Part shown: piece after piece, positions 51,037 to 59,926 of the stretch | How the letters are laid out: each line of letters begins with the position of its first letter | Position numbering within the stretch: the stretch's first letter is position 1 | Assembly: GCF_001883705.2 (NCBI RefSeq) | Contig: NZ_MDEQ02000030.1 | Span: 1 to 64,000 of the forward strand | Length of the DNA stretch: 64,000 nucleotides | Origin: Burkholderia catarinensis | GTDB lineage: Bacteria; Pseudomonadota; Gammaproteobacteria; Burkholderiales; Burkholderiaceae | Reading direction: 5' to 3' | Program-made: the position numbers and the translations under genes | The notes under the pieces: model-generated | Database searches by the model: none | What the model was told of the DNA's origin: nothing | What the model saw: only the letters and a program-made list of their open reading frames with translations

Positions 51037-52146
51037 TTACGCGCCGAGTTCCGAGTGATCGGCGTGCGCTTGCTTCGCGGTATCGACGCTCGCGTCCTGC
51101 GGCGACGCATCCTTCGGCGCTGCCGCCTTCACCGACGTCGCGCCATCGAGCGTTGCATGCACGCGCTTCGCGCCGCCTGTCGATGCCGTCACGGCTGCAG
51201 CCGTGACGATCGGCTTCGCCGGCGCCTGCGGCGCGTTGACCGGCACGCTGCGGCCATGCGACACGTCGCGCAGCCGGCCGCGTTCGGCCATCACCTTCGA
51301 ACCGTATGCGGTGTCGTCGGGATTCGTCGAGCCGTTGTACAGGCGCAGGCCGTTCGCGAGCGAGCCGCCGCGCGCGATGCAGTCCTTCAGCACGAGCGCG
51401 CCGACCTGGAGATTCGCGATCGGCTGCAGTGCGGTATCGGTGCCGCCGAAATACTCGAACTTGTCGGAATGAACCTTCGACATGACCTGCATCAGGCCCT
51501 TCGCGCCGACGCCGCTTTCGGCATACGGGTTGAAGCCTGACTCGATCGCCATCACGGACAGCAGCAGCAGCGGGTCGAGGCCGACATCACGGCCGGTCTG
51601 GAACGCGGCCTTGACGAGCTGGCCGAGCGGCTCTTGTGCGATGCGGTAACGGCGCGACAGATAGGTCGCGACGAGCGCCTGTTCGCGGTTCGACGCAAGC
51701 GCACGATCGTCGCGCGCATCGGCCGGCACCCGCTGGGTCGGAATCAGTTTTGCAAGCGCGACGGGCGACGGGCCGTTGCGGGCCGGATCGGACGCATCGC
51801 CCTGCGCGGCGGCTTCCGGTGCGACGTCGAGGCCGACCGCAAGCGTATCCGTTTCGGGACTGTCTTCCTGCTGCGGCTGCACGCCGGCAGGCGCGAAGTT
51901 CGGCAGCGGATGGCCGGACAGCAGACGAGCCGGACCGGCCTGCACGGCCGCGGAAACGACCGGCATCAGCTTCGCGGCAAGCGTGCCGCGTACGGTTGGC
52001 AGCAGCCACAGTGCAAGCGCAACCGCGACAGCCAAACAGCCGACAACGCTGAATAGATGGTGACTGACACGCGTCCCGCGACGCAGCATGTTGCGCACGA
52101 TTTGCGCATGCTGCTCATTGGGACGCCACGATAACCAAGCGTTCAT
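51037..52146 (-). CDS. Lytic murein transglycosylase (SLT domain)
   Basis: A 369-residue envelope protein. One membrane helix lies near residues 30-50 (LFSVVGCLAVAVALALWLLP), so it is anchored with the enzyme part in the periplasm. The SLT domain covers about 175-300, with the catalytic glutamate in LLSVMAIESGFNPYAESGVGAKGLMQVM. The C-terminal 80 residues are Ala-rich and low-complexity. Lytic transglycosylases cleave peptidoglycan to 1,6-anhydro-muropeptides. Upstream lies an apparent structured leader or small RNA. Confidence 0.88.
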   Translation of the reverse strand: MNAWLSWRPNEQHAQIVRNMLRRGTRVSHHLFSVVGCLAVAVALALWLLPTVRGTLAAKLMPVVSAAVQAGPARLLSGHPLPNFAPAGVQPQQEDSPETDTLAVGLDVAPEAAAQGDASDPARNGPSPVALAKLIPTQRVPADARDDRALASNREQALVATYLSRRYRIAQEPLGQLVKAAFQTGRDVGLDPLLLLSVMAIESGFNPYAESGVGAKGLMQVMSKVHSDKFEYFGGTDTALQPIANLQVGALVLKDCIARGGSLANGLRLYNGSTNPDDTAYGSKVMAERGRLRDVSHGRSVPVNAPQAPAKPIVTAAAVTASTGGAKRVHATLDGATSVKAAAPKDASPQDASVDTAKQAHADHSELGA

Positions 52147-52353
52147 TCAGATCATCTCCCATGAACATGACTCGTGCGGCTCGCTCAGCTCGATGGCGAG
52201 ACAGAATACGTGCCGCGGAATCAAGACGCCGCACGCCTTGGTTGGGACGTGCAAGCATCGGAGAAACGGTATAAGTACCGTTCGAGGCCACGGTGTAAGA
52301 GGGCCGGCACCTTCGCACAATGGGCGAGGCGGGCATACGCGGTGGCACCCACG
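52147..52353 (-). other. Leader region between the RNA terminator and the transglycosylase start
   Basis: About 200 bp with no supported gene. If the upstream terminator is read through, this is the 3' part of a leader of about 350 nt. A short frame overlaps the transglycosylase start but lacks a ribosome binding site. Confidence 0.4.
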
Positions 52354-52494
52354 CAAAAAACCAGCGTCTGGTAGCGCTGGCTGGGACTACGACTAAAGCC
52401 GTCGAATACGCCGTGCAGGATTCGGCGGACGGTGACGCGCTGCGTCAAAGATCGGTGATTGGCGGCTCGAAGCCTTTTACCCTGCAACCAATGT
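52354..52494 (-). ncRNA. Candidate structured small RNA or riboswitch-like leader
   Basis: The minus strand predicts a transcript of about 140 nt. From 5' to 3' it has a stem ATTGG/CCAAT enclosing an inner hairpin GGCT-TCG-AGCC, then a perfect hairpin TGACGC-AGC-GCGTCA, then CGCCG/CGGCG with a 9-nt loop, then CGAC/GTCG, then an intrinsic terminator. TGCAGG in the first loop (52481-52486) is complementary to CCTGCA in the third loop (52414-52419), so a kissing or pseudoknot contact is possible. I do not recognise it as a known class. It could be a free sRNA or an attenuator of the transglycosylase gene. Confidence 0.55.
52355..52382 (-). terminator. Intrinsic terminator of the candidate RNA
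   Basis: CCAGCG and CGCTGG form a stem, extendable by two weaker pairs, around an 8-nt loop. On the minus strand it is followed by TTTTTT. Confidence 0.8.
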
Positions 52495-52500
52495 GAGCGG

Positions 52501-52528
52501 ATTCTAGCAGGGTTTTATAGATCGTCAA
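52501..52528 (-). promoter_or_regulatory. Predicted promoter of the candidate RNA/transglycosylase
   Basis: On the minus strand TTGACG (52528-52523) and TAGAAT (52506-52501) are 16 bp apart, close to sigma-70 consensus. The predicted start is near 52494. Confidence 0.7.
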
Positions 52529-52539
52529 CACTATAAAAC
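52512..52539. promoter_or_regulatory. Perfect inverted repeat around the -35 box
   Basis: Arms GTTTTATAG and CTATAAAAC enclose 10 bp that include the -35 hexamer of the RNA promoter. This is a candidate repressor site. It lies in an unusually A/T-rich patch (about 52510-52565) that would also serve the divergent ubiD gene. Confidence 0.55.
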
Positions 52540-52742
52540 ATTAAAATCATAACAAAAAGTAATTTAGCGGCACCCTTCAGATCGGAAGCCCCCTGCCGTA
52601 GGGCGTTTGCGCGCGGTCGACTTTTTTCTCTGCCGGGCGGGCGGGCGGCGGCCCGGGTAAAATCGTCGGTCGATTCGGGGCCGCAGCCGGCCGCTGCGCC
52701 CGCCCACCGCTGCCCGCCCTGCGGGTGGCCCGGACCTTCTTC

Positions 52743-54299
52743 ATGAAATACAGAGACTTACGCGATTTCATCCAGCGCCTCGAGGCGCTCGGCGAACTGC
52801 GGCGCGTCACGCAACCCGTGTCGCCCGTACTCGAAATGACCGAGCTGTGCGACCGCGTGCTGCGCGCCGGCGGCCCCGCGCTGCTGTTCAACGCGCCGCC
52901 CGGCCATGCTTTCCCGGTGCTCGGCAACCTGTTCGGCACGCCGCGCCGCGTCGCGCTCGGAATGGGCGTCGATGCGGGCGACGACGCCGCGCTCGATTCG
53001 CTGCGCGATCTCGGGCGCCTGCTGTCCGCGCTGAAGGAACCCGACCCGCCGAAGAGCCTGAAGGATGCCGGCAAGCTGCTGTCGCTCGCGAAGGCCGTGT
53101 GGGACATGGCGCCGAAGGCGGTGTCGTCGCCGCCGTGCCAGGAGATCGTCTGGGAAGGCGCCGACGTCGACCTGAACAAGCTGCCGATCCAGACCTGCTG
53201 GCCCGGCGATGCGGGGCCGCTGGTCACGTGGGGCCTGACGGTCACGCGCGGGCCGAACAAGTCGCGCCAGAACCTCGGCATCTACCGCCAGCAGTTGATC
53301 GGCCGCAACAAGCTGATCATGCGCTGGCTCGCGCATCGCGGTGGCGCGCTCGACTTCCGCGAATTCGCGCTGCAGAACCCCGGCAAGCCGTATCCGGTCG
53401 CGGTCGTGCTCGGCGCCGATCCGGCCACGACGCTCGGCGCGGTGACGCCCGTGCCCGATTCGCTGTCCGAGTACCAGTTCGCCGGCCTGCTGCGCGGCAG
53501 CCGCACGGAGCTCGCGAAGTGCCTGACGCCCGGCGTCGACACGCTGCAGGTGCCCGCGCGCGCGGAGATCGTGCTCGAAGGCTTCATCCATCCGCAGGAA
53601 GGCACCCCTGCCCCCGCTCCGGCCGGCGCACCGCCGCGCCCGGCCGGCAACGCGTCCGCCGCGTACGAGCATGCGCTCGAAGGCCCGTACGGCGACCACA
53701 CCGGCTATTACAACGAGCAGGAGTGGTTCCCGGTGTTCACCGTCGAGCGCATCACGATGCGCCGCGACGCGATCTACCACTCGACCTACACGGGCAAACC
53801 GCCCGACGAGCCCGCGGTGCTCGGCGTCGCGCTCAACGAGGTGTTCGTGCCGCTGCTGCAGAAGCAGTTCGCGGAGATCACCGACTTCTACCTGCCGCCC
53901 GAAGGCTGCAGCTACCGGATGGCCATCGTCCAGATGAAGAAGAGCTACGCGGGCCACGCGAAGCGCGTGATGTTCGGCGTGTGGAGCTTCCTGCGGCAGT
54001 TCATGTATACGAAGTTCATCGTGGTCGTCGACGAGGACGTGAACATCCGCGACTGGAAGGAAGTGATCTGGGCGATCACGACCCGCGTCGACCCCGTGCG
54101 CGACACGGTGATGGTCGACAGCACGCCGATCGACTATCTCGATTTCGCATCGCCGGTCGCCGGTCTCGGTTCGAAGATGGGGCTCGACGCGACCAACAAG
54201 TGGCCCGGCGAGACGAACCGCGAATGGGGCCGCCCGATCGAGATGGATGCGGCCGTGAAGGCGCGCGTCGACCGGCTCTGGCAGGAGATCGGGCTCTGA
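52743..54299 (+). CDS. ubiD: UbiD family 4-hydroxy-3-polyprenylbenzoate decarboxylase
   Basis: Prenylated-FMN-dependent decarboxylase of ubiquinone synthesis, 518 residues. [22 protein letters not shown] at the start, [46 protein letters not shown] and [18 protein letters not shown] are family blocks. A Pro/Ala-rich insert of about 25 residues lies just before [12 protein letters not shown]. UbiX, which makes the cofactor, is not in the window. A LysE-type gene follows after 58 bp. Confidence 0.94.
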   Translation: MKYRDLRDFIQRLEALGELRRVTQPVSPVLEMTELCDRVLRAGGPALLFNAPPGHAFPVLGNLFGTPRRVALGMGVDAGDDAALDSLRDLGRLLSALKEPDPPKSLKDAGKLLSLAKAVWDMAPKAVSSPPCQEIVWEGADVDLNKLPIQTCWPGDAGPLVTWGLTVTRGPNKSRQNLGIYRQQLIGRNKLIMRWLAHRGGALDFREFALQNPGKPYPVAVVLGADPATTLGAVTPVPDSLSEYQFAGLLRGSRTELAKCLTPGVDTLQVPARAEIVLEGFIHPQEGTPAPAPAGAPPRPAGNASAAYEHALEGPYGDHTGYYNEQEWFPVFTVERITMRRDAIYHSTYTGKPPDEPAVLGVALNEVFVPLLQKQFAEITDFYLPPEGCSYRMAIVQMKKSYAGHAKRVMFGVWSFLRQFMYTKFIVVVDEDVNIRDWKEVIWAITTRVDPVRDTVMVDSTPIDYLDFASPVAGLGSKMGLDATNKWPGETNREWGRPIEMDAAVKARVDRLWQEIGL

Positions 54300-54357
54300 G
54301 GCTGTCAGGCCGGCACGCGCCGGCCCGTGCATCGCAATCACCGCAAGAACAAAGAAG

Positions 54358-55026
54358 ATGAGCTTTCCGCCCGCCTCGATGCTGTCCGACGGTTTCTTTC
54401 TGTCGTTGTCGCTGTGTCTCGACATCGGCCTCGTGAACGTCGCGATGCTGTCGCTGACGCTGTCGCACGGCTTCCGGCCGGGCTTCTGGCTCGGCGTCGG
54501 CTCGTGCGTCGGCGATCTCGTCTACGCGGCACTCGCGCTCGCGGGGATGGCCGTGCTGCTGCAGTTCGAGGCCGTGCGCTGGATCGTGTGGATCGGGGGC
54601 GGCGCCGTGCTGCTGTTCCTCACGTGGAAGATGGCGCGCGAAGCGCTGGTGCCGGCCAAGTCGGCCGACGACGACGCGGACGATGCGCCGCCGCCGCGTG
54701 CGAGCGCGCGACGCAGTTTCCTGCGCGGGATGCTGCTCGCGATGTCGTCGCCGAGCGCGATCCTGTGGTTCGCGGCGGTCGGCGGCGCACTGATCGCGAA
54801 AGCCGGCGCAACCACGCCGGTCACCGCATCGGTGTTCCTGTCGGGCTTTTTCCTCGGCGGCCTCGCGTGGACGCTCTTCATGTGCACACTCGCGAGCCAG
54901 GGCCGCAAGCGTGCGGGCGCCGGGCTGATGCGCGCGTGCCACGTCGCGTCGGCGCTGCTGTTCGCGTATTTCTCGTACAGCGTGATCGTCGGCGGCTACC
55001 GCGACCTGATCGTGCACGCGGTGTAA
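54358..55026 (+). CDS. LysE family exporter
   Basis: A 222-residue inner-membrane protein of the LysE/RhtB superfamily with about six helices. SLTLSHGFRPGFWLGVGSCVGDLVYAALALAG is the N-terminal family block, and SFLRGMLLAMSSPSAILWFAAVGG the second. An acidic cytoplasmic loop (residues about 100-110) separates the halves. Such proteins export amino acids or similar metabolites; the substrate is unknown. It may be co-transcribed with ubiD. Confidence 0.88.
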   Translation: MSFPPASMLSDGFFLSLSLCLDIGLVNVAMLSLTLSHGFRPGFWLGVGSCVGDLVYAALALAGMAVLLQFEAVRWIVWIGGGAVLLFLTWKMAREALVPAKSADDDADDAPPPRASARRSFLRGMLLAMSSPSAILWFAAVGGALIAKAGATTPVTASVFLSGFFLGGLAWTLFMCTLASQGRKRAGAGLMRACHVASALLFAYFSYSVIVGGYRDLIVHAV

Positions 55027-55072
55027 TCGCAGCCGACCTGCACCGGCCGTGCGTCAAGCAGCGGCCCCAATG

Positions 55073-55115
55073 AAAAACGGCGCAGCGCCCCTCGCGGGAC
55101 GTTGCGCCGTTTTGC
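55073..55115. terminator. Terminator after the LysE gene
   Basis: AAAACGGCGCA pairs with TGCGCCGTTTT around a GC-rich loop. It has A and T flanks, so it can act in both directions for the convergent genes. Confidence 0.85.
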
Positions 55116-55143
55116 CACGCGCGGTCAGGCCGCGCGGGACGAA

Positions 55144-55455
55144 TCAGCGACGCCAGCCGTGATGACCCCAGCCGCCGTAGCCATGACGCCAGTACGGACG
55201 ACCGTAGTAGCCGCCATAGCCACCGTAGCCGCCGACGACCACGGCGGGCGGCGGCGCATAGTAGGCCGGCGCCGGTGCGTAATAGACGGGCGGAGGCGGC
55301 GGCGCGTAGTACACGGGCGGCGGCGGTGCATAGACGGGGTATGCGGGTGCGACCGGGATACCGATGCCGACCCCGATCGACACGTGGGCCTGCGCGGCGC
55401 TTGCAGCACCCAGGCCCAGCGCGGCGGCGGCGATGAACGGAATGAGCTTTTTCAC
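55144..55455 (-). CDS. Exported Tyr/Pro/Gly-rich small protein
   Basis: A 103-residue precursor. It starts with GTG (55455) after AGGAG, giving (V/M)KKLIPFIAAAALGLGAASAAQA as a signal peptide. The mature part has repeats of the type YAPPPPVYYAPPPP, followed by GGYGGYGGYYGRPYWRHGYGGWGHHGWRR. Such PXXYY/GGY-rich proteins are probably loosely structured envelope or surface components. No function is assigned. Confidence 0.75.
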   Translation of the reverse strand: MKKLIPFIAAAALGLGAASAAQAHVSIGVGIGIPVAPAYPVYAPPPPVYYAPPPPPVYYAPAPAYYAPPPAVVVGGYGGYGGYYGRPYWRHGYGGWGHHGWRR

Positions 55456-55968
55456 TTCGATTCTCCTGCTGGAGCGGTATTTTATGCGCTCCTGTCGGCA
55501 ACGGCGGACATGCACGTCGCATGGAAGCAATGTAGCGAAAACCCGCCCCTCACGTATCGTGCATTTGTTGCAAATTGCAATTGCACGCGGCCGGAGCCGC
55601 CGTGCAGCATGGCTTCCGGAGTCGGCGGCGACCCTTGCGGGTCGCGCGATTCCGTCCGACGAGTCGGGTCCTAACACAATGGCCGGTCAGTCTTACCGGA
55701 TACGGCACGCGCAGCGGGCACGCGGACGTAATGAACGATTACAAATTTGAAACAAGATGCCGACATTTCCAGCGGACATGCGCGCGATGGATTCAAGGGT
55801 CTGATTCCATGGTCCTGAATCGACCATGACGCCGGGCGCCACCCTGCGCATGGATTGCGCCATATAACGGTAAGCAGTCCATGCGTCTGCGCGGAAATCG
55901 ACCCTCCTCGACTCCGCCGTCATTCCTGCGATACTGACGGCTGCTCCGTTTTCGCTTAGTCCGCCGCC
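55456..55968. other. 513-bp gap before the DUF2520 gene
   Basis: No gene is supported. Three TTGCA units stand close together at 55568-55585, in an A/T-richer patch upstream of the Tyr/Pro-rich secreted gene. They could be part of its promoter control. The rest shows nothing I recognise. Confidence 0.4.
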
Positions 55969-56898
55969 ATGTCTCTCCCCGACATACCCCGCCTCGGCTT
56001 CATCGGCGCCGGCCGTCTCGCGCGCTGTGTCGCGCAGCGCTTCGCACAGGCCGGCTTTCCCGTCGTCGCGATCGCGAGCCGCACGCCTGAATCGGCCGCG
56101 ATCCTCGCCGCGCGCATCGACGGCTGCCAGGCGGTCGACACGCCGCAGCAGGTCGCCGACGCCGCCGACCTGATCTTCCTGACGGTGCCCGACGACCATC
56201 TCGCGTCGGCCGCCGCGGCGCTGCGCTTCGACGCATCGCGCGCCGCGCGGCAGGGCGTCGTCCACTGCAGCGGCGCTTCGGCGGTCGCGCTGCTCGACCC
56301 GGCGAAACGGCAAGGCGCGGCCACCGGCGGCTTCCATCCGCTCTACCTGTTCGGCGGCACCGATGCCGACCTCGCCCGCATCGACGGCTGTTCGGTCACG
56401 ATCGAAGCCGACGGCGCATTGCATGCGACGCTGATGCGACTTGCTGCCGCACTCGGCTGCCATCCGTTGTCGATTCCGGCCGGCGGACGGATGCTCTATC
56501 ACGCGGCCGCGCACTACGCGGCGAGCTTCGCACTGTGCGGGCTGTCGGAAGCGGTCGAGCTGTGGCGCGGCCTCGGTTTCGACGAGGAAGCCGCGCTGCG
56601 CGCACTGCTGCCGATGCTGGCCGGCACGATCGAGACCGCACGCGACAAGGGGCTCGCGAACGCGCTCGCCGGCCCCGTGTCGCGCGGCGATACGGGTATC
56701 GTCGAACGCCAGCTCGCGCTGCTCGAAGCGCGCGGCGGCGATCACGCGACGCTGTACGCGCTGATGACGCGCCGCGCGGTCGCGCTCGCGGCGCAGCGCA
56801 CCGCACCGCCGGCGTCGCTGCCGGCGCTCGCCGAAGCCGTCGAAACGTCGCTCGCACGCGCGCCCGCGCCCCCCTCCCCGTCGCACGACGAGGCGTGA
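55969..56898 (+). CDS. Rossmann-like DUF2520 dinucleotide-binding protein
   Basis: A 309-residue cytoplasmic protein. The N-terminal Rossmann fold (RLGFIGAGRLARCVAQRFAQAG) should bind NAD(P). The C-terminal helical DUF2520 domain begins around residue 165 (LSIPAGGRMLYHAAAHYAASFALCGLSEAVELWRGLGFDEE). It resembles ProC/6-phosphogluconate dehydrogenase relatives, but the substrate is unknown. It is followed after 75 bp by a YggT gene. Confidence 0.88.
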   Translation: MSLPDIPRLGFIGAGRLARCVAQRFAQAGFPVVAIASRTPESAAILAARIDGCQAVDTPQQVADAADLIFLTVPDDHLASAAAALRFDASRAARQGVVHCSGASAVALLDPAKRQGAATGGFHPLYLFGGTDADLARIDGCSVTIEADGALHATLMRLAAALGCHPLSIPAGGRMLYHAAAHYAASFALCGLSEAVELWRGLGFDEEAALRALLPMLAGTIETARDKGLANALAGPVSRGDTGIVERQLALLEARGGDHATLYALMTRRAVALAAQRTAPPASLPALAEAVETSLARAPAPPSPSHDEA

Positions 56899-56973
56899 TA
56901 AGGTGTCGGCCGATGCGCCGCCATCCGGCGTTGGCGGCCGCACGCTACCGACTGTATAAAAAGGATGCCAACG

Positions 56974-57537
56974 ATGTTCGGCGAGATCGCCCGTTTTCTG
57001 CTCAATACCATCTTCACGCTGTTCGGCGCCGCGCTGATCCTGCGCGTCTGGATGCAGGCCGTCCGCGTGCCGCCGTACAACCCCGTCACGCAGGCCGTGC
57101 TGCAGGCGACCAACTGGCTCGTGCTGCCGCTGCGCCGCGTGATCGCGGGCGTGCGCGGCATCGACTGGGCCAGCGTCGTCGCCGCGCTGCTCACCGCGCT
57201 CGTCTATGTCGTGCTGATGGTCGTGATGGCCGGCTTCGATCCGACCTCGGTGATCGCGACGCTCGTCGTGGTCGCGCTGCTCACCGTCGTGAAGTGGGCG
57301 CTCAACCTCGTGATCTGGATGACGATCCTGATGGCGCTGCTGTCGTGGCTCAACCCGCGCTCGGCGGCGATGCCGATCCTCTACCAGCTCACCGCGCCGT
57401 TCCTGAACCCGCTGCGCCGCATCATCCCGAACCTCGGCGGCATCGACCTGTCGCCGATCCTGCTGTTCGTGATCGTGCAGGTGCTGCTGATGATCGTCAC
57501 GCGCGCCGCCGTGTCGATGACAATGTTCGGCATCTGA
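56974..57537 (+). CDS. YggT family membrane protein
   Basis: A 187-residue inner-membrane protein with two YggT units. Each has a pair of helices with the conserved segment NPVTQAVLQATNWLVLPLRRVIAGVRGIDWASV and its second copy LYQLTAPFLNPLRRIIPNLGGIDLSPI. The family is linked to osmotic or envelope homeostasis, but no activity is proven. I chose the ATG at 56974, eight bases after AAGGA; an ATG at 56965 would add three residues. Confidence 0.9.
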   Translation: MFGEIARFLLNTIFTLFGAALILRVWMQAVRVPPYNPVTQAVLQATNWLVLPLRRVIAGVRGIDWASVVAALLTALVYVVLMVVMAGFDPTSVIATLVVVALLTVVKWALNLVIWMTILMALLSWLNPRSAAMPILYQLTAPFLNPLRRIIPNLGGIDLSPILLFVIVQVLLMIVTRAAVSMTMFGI

Positions 57538-57546
57538 CGCCGTACC

Positions 57547-57897
57547 CTACGCCGCCGGCCCCTGCGCCGGCGGTGCGCCGAGCGTGTCGATCACGCCGAA
57601 GCGCGCCGGCAGCATCGCGTAGCACACGCGCACCTTCTCGTGCGACAGCCGCTCGAGCAGTTGCTGCGCTTCTTCCTCGGTGACGATGAATTCGACCTCG
57701 ATCGCGAGCGTACCCTGCAGTTCGAAGAAGCGGTCCTCGTGCAGCACGCGATGCTGGCCGAAGCCGGCCATCGCGCGAAACGCGGAACCGCCCGCGACGC
57801 CCATCCGGTTCGCCTCCTCCAGCAGCCATTCCCATAGCGGCTTCCAGTGCAGCCGGTGCTGCTCGTGCACATAGAAGCGCAAGAAGATCCTGTCCAT
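57547..57897 (-). CDS. DUF190 family protein
   Basis: A 116-residue cytoplasmic protein of the PII-like DUF190 family: LRFYVHEQHRLHWKPLWEWLLEEANRMGVAGGSAFRAMAGFG, then ELQGTLAIEVEFIVTEEEAQQLLERL. DUF190 genes are often next to crcB fluoride channels, as here (crcB ends 23 bp upstream). Its role is presumed regulatory. GGAGGG lies just before the ATG; an in-frame ATG seven codons earlier is possible. Confidence 0.88.
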   Translation of the reverse strand: MDRIFLRFYVHEQHRLHWKPLWEWLLEEANRMGVAGGSAFRAMAGFGQHRVLHEDRFFELQGTLAIEVEFIVTEEEAQQLLERLSHEKVRVCYAMLPARFGVIDTLGAPPAQGPAA

Positions 57898-57920
57898 CGC
57901 TCCCTCCGATGGCGGCATGC

Positions 57921-58313
57921 TCAGGCCGCCGCGAGCCACGCGCGCGCGGTCCACATGCCGAGCGCCGTCAGCGCGAACGATCCAATCAAGTGTAGGGCAG
58001 CCACCGCAAACGCCCATCCGAATTCGCCCTCGAACGCATGCGTCATCACTTCGACCGAATAGGTCGAGAACGTCGTGAGGCCACCAAGAAAGCCCGTGAT
58101 CACGAACAGCCGCCACTCGGGCGGCAGCCCGACGCGGGCCGTGAACACGACGGCGGCCACGCCGATCACGTAGCCGCCGATCAGGTTCGCGGCGAGCGTG
58201 CCGAGCGGCACCGCGGGAAAGAATGCGTTGAGCGCGAGACTCAGGAACCAGCGCAGCAACGCGCCGAGCCCGGCGCCGACGAAGATCGCGACGATCGAAT
58301 AGAACAAGGGCAC
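57921..58313 (-). CDS. crcB: Fluoride channel CrcB/Fluc
   Basis: A 130-residue inner-membrane protein with four helices that forms a dual-topology dimeric fluoride exporter. Key family segments are [33 protein letters not shown] and [18 protein letters not shown], with the pore-lining Asn and the Thr/Ser/Phe track. It precedes a DUF190 gene. I looked upstream for a fluoride riboswitch and found no match. Confidence 0.94.
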   Translation of the reverse strand: MPLFYSIVAIFVGAGLGALLRWFLSLALNAFFPAVPLGTLAANLIGGYVIGVAAVVFTARVGLPPEWRLFVITGFLGGLTTFSTYSVEVMTHAFEGEFGWAFAVAALHLIGSFALTALGMWTARAWLAAA

Positions 58314-58498
58314 TCCCGGTCGATGATGCGGCTGGACTCAGCCGCCGGCCCCCGGTTGCCCGGGACAATGCCCGTTCCCGAACGCGCGCGGCGCGTGCAC
58401 GGGCGGCACAGGCTGAACTGTATGCGGATTCGCCACGCACCTGCAACGGCGACAGCCCGCATGAGGTCCGCCCGTTCGGGTGGCGCCCGCCCGCAGGT

Positions 58499-59365
58499 TC
58501 ACGCGCGTCGCCAGGCTGCGTCGAGCACGCTCAGCGTCGCCAGCGCACCGCCCTTCAACCCGATCGCGTCCGCACGGCGCGCATGCGCTTCGCGCGCATT
58601 GATGCGGATCACGTCGGCGCCGAGCCGTTCGCTCAGCAGGCGCACGGTCGGAATCGCGGTGCCCGCGCCGATCTCGACCACGGCGACGCGCCCGGCCCGC
58701 GCGATCCAGTCTTCCAGCGCGCGCTCCTGCGCGTCGTAGCGCGCACCGAGCCAGCCGGTGTCGCCGAACATCAGGATGTTCGGCCGCGCGAGGCCGCCGC
58801 AGCGCGGGCAGCGCGGCATTTCGCCGATGAGCCGGCACGTGGCCTCGTCGACGTCGGGCACGAACGGCGCCGCATCCCACGTGTCGTCCGAACAGGGGCG
58901 CAGGCACTGCATCGCATGAATCGACCCGTGGATCTCGACGATCCGCGCCGGATCGAAGCCGGCTTTCTGGAACTGGCCGTCGACGTTGCTCGTCAGCACG
59001 AAGCCGCCGTTCGGCATCGCGTCGATCCAGCGGCGCAGGATCGCGAAGCCCGCATGCGGCACCGTCGCGCGGTAGAGCGCGAGGCGGTGTCCGTAGAAGC
59101 CCCACGCGAGCTGCGCGCGCGCACGGAACGCGTGCGGCGACGCGATCTCGTGGAATTCGAAACGCTCGTGGCGCAGCGCCGGATACGCGCGCCAGAAGCC
59201 GTCCGTGCCGCGAAAATCGGGCAGCCCGGAATCGACGCCGATGCCCGCGCCGGCCGTCACGAGCAACGCGTCGGCGCGCGCGAGCGCGTCAACGGCGGAA
59301 GCGACGAGATCGGCGGGCAGTTGTACAGCGGGGGTGGAGGAATCGGCGGAATCGGAGAACGGCAT
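58499..59365 (-). CDS. Sir2 family NAD-dependent deacylase
   Basis: A 288-residue sirtuin-fold protein. The NAD motif is TAGAGIGVDSGLPDFRG near residue 38. TSNVDGQFQKAG corresponds to TQNxDxLH, and the catalytic histidine lies in EIHGS. A structural zinc site may be formed by CLRPC and CPRCGG. These residues suggest a working deacylase or related NAD-consuming enzyme. The start at 59365 is chosen from the fold. It is followed by crcB after about 185 bp. Confidence 0.9.
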   Translation of the reverse strand: MPFSDSADSSTPAVQLPADLVASAVDALARADALLVTAGAGIGVDSGLPDFRGTDGFWRAYPALRHERFEFHEIASPHAFRARAQLAWGFYGHRLALYRATVPHAGFAILRRWIDAMPNGGFVLTSNVDGQFQKAGFDPARIVEIHGSIHAMQCLRPCSDDTWDAAPFVPDVDEATCRLIGEMPRCPRCGGLARPNILMFGDTGWLGARYDAQERALEDWIARAGRVAVVEIGAGTAIPTVRLLSERLGADVIRINAREAHARRADAIGLKGGALATLSVLDAAWRRA

Positions 59366-59545
59366 GATGGGGCGGCGGTGGCGTCGAGCGGTACGCAAGT
59401 GGCGTCGCGATCATACGCCGGTTCGGGCTCCCGCCGCAGGTGCAATGCAACGGCACGACGCCGCACTCGTCCGGCCGCCGGCGGTGCAGCGCCGGCCGAT
59501 GCGGGGACCGCCGGCGATGCCGCGGCCCGACACCGCCCGGTCTGC

Positions 59546-59926
59546 TCAGCTATCCGGATCGTCCTGCGCGACCGGAATCTCGTCGACCGCGAAATAGACC
59601 GGCTTGCCGAGGCGCCGCGCGAGGCTGACGTCCGCATCGGCCCCGCGCGACGCGCCGTCGATCCGACATACCGCATCGCAGCGGCGCAGCAGCCGGTGCG
59701 CGGCCGGGTACAGGAACGCTTCGCTGATGTCGTCGCCGACCTGCCGCGACCCGGCCGTGGCGGCGAGCGGCAGCGACACCCACTCGCCGATCATCGGCAC
59801 ATGCCCGCGGCGATACACGGCGAGCGCCGCCGCTTCCAGCCGGTGCAGGTTCGCGGCGATGCGCGCGGGGTCGCCGTCCGTGCCGCTGCGATAGGGGCCG
59901 GCGACCAGCACGAGCAGCGGCGTCAT
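59546..59926 (-). CDS. DUF4406/nucleoside deoxyribosyltransferase-like protein
   Basis: A 126-residue cytoplasmic protein beginning MTPLLVLVAGPYRSGTDGDPARIAANLHRLEAAALAVYRRGHVPMIGEWVSLPLA, then LLRRCDAVCRIDGASRGADADVSLARRLGKPVYF. AGPY at the start and GASRGAD near the C-terminus fit the DUF4406 branch of the nucleoside 2-deoxyribosyltransferase superfamily. Its ATG overlaps the Nudix gene stop by 4 bp, so the two are translationally coupled. Confidence 0.85.
   Translation of the reverse strand: MTPLLVLVAGPYRSGTDGDPARIAANLHRLEAAALAVYRRGHVPMIGEWVSLPLAATAGSRQVGDDISEAFLYPAAHRLLRRCDAVCRIDGASRGADADVSLARRLGKPVYFAVDEIPVAQDDPDS

Noticed and set aside
52221-52487. 88-codon frame inside the candidate RNA region
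   Set aside because: It has no ribosome binding site, crosses the intrinsic terminator, and its residues are compositionally random.
58314-58498. Fluoride riboswitch before crcB
   Set aside because: I looked for the conserved fluoride-motif pseudoknot sequence on the minus strand and found no match.
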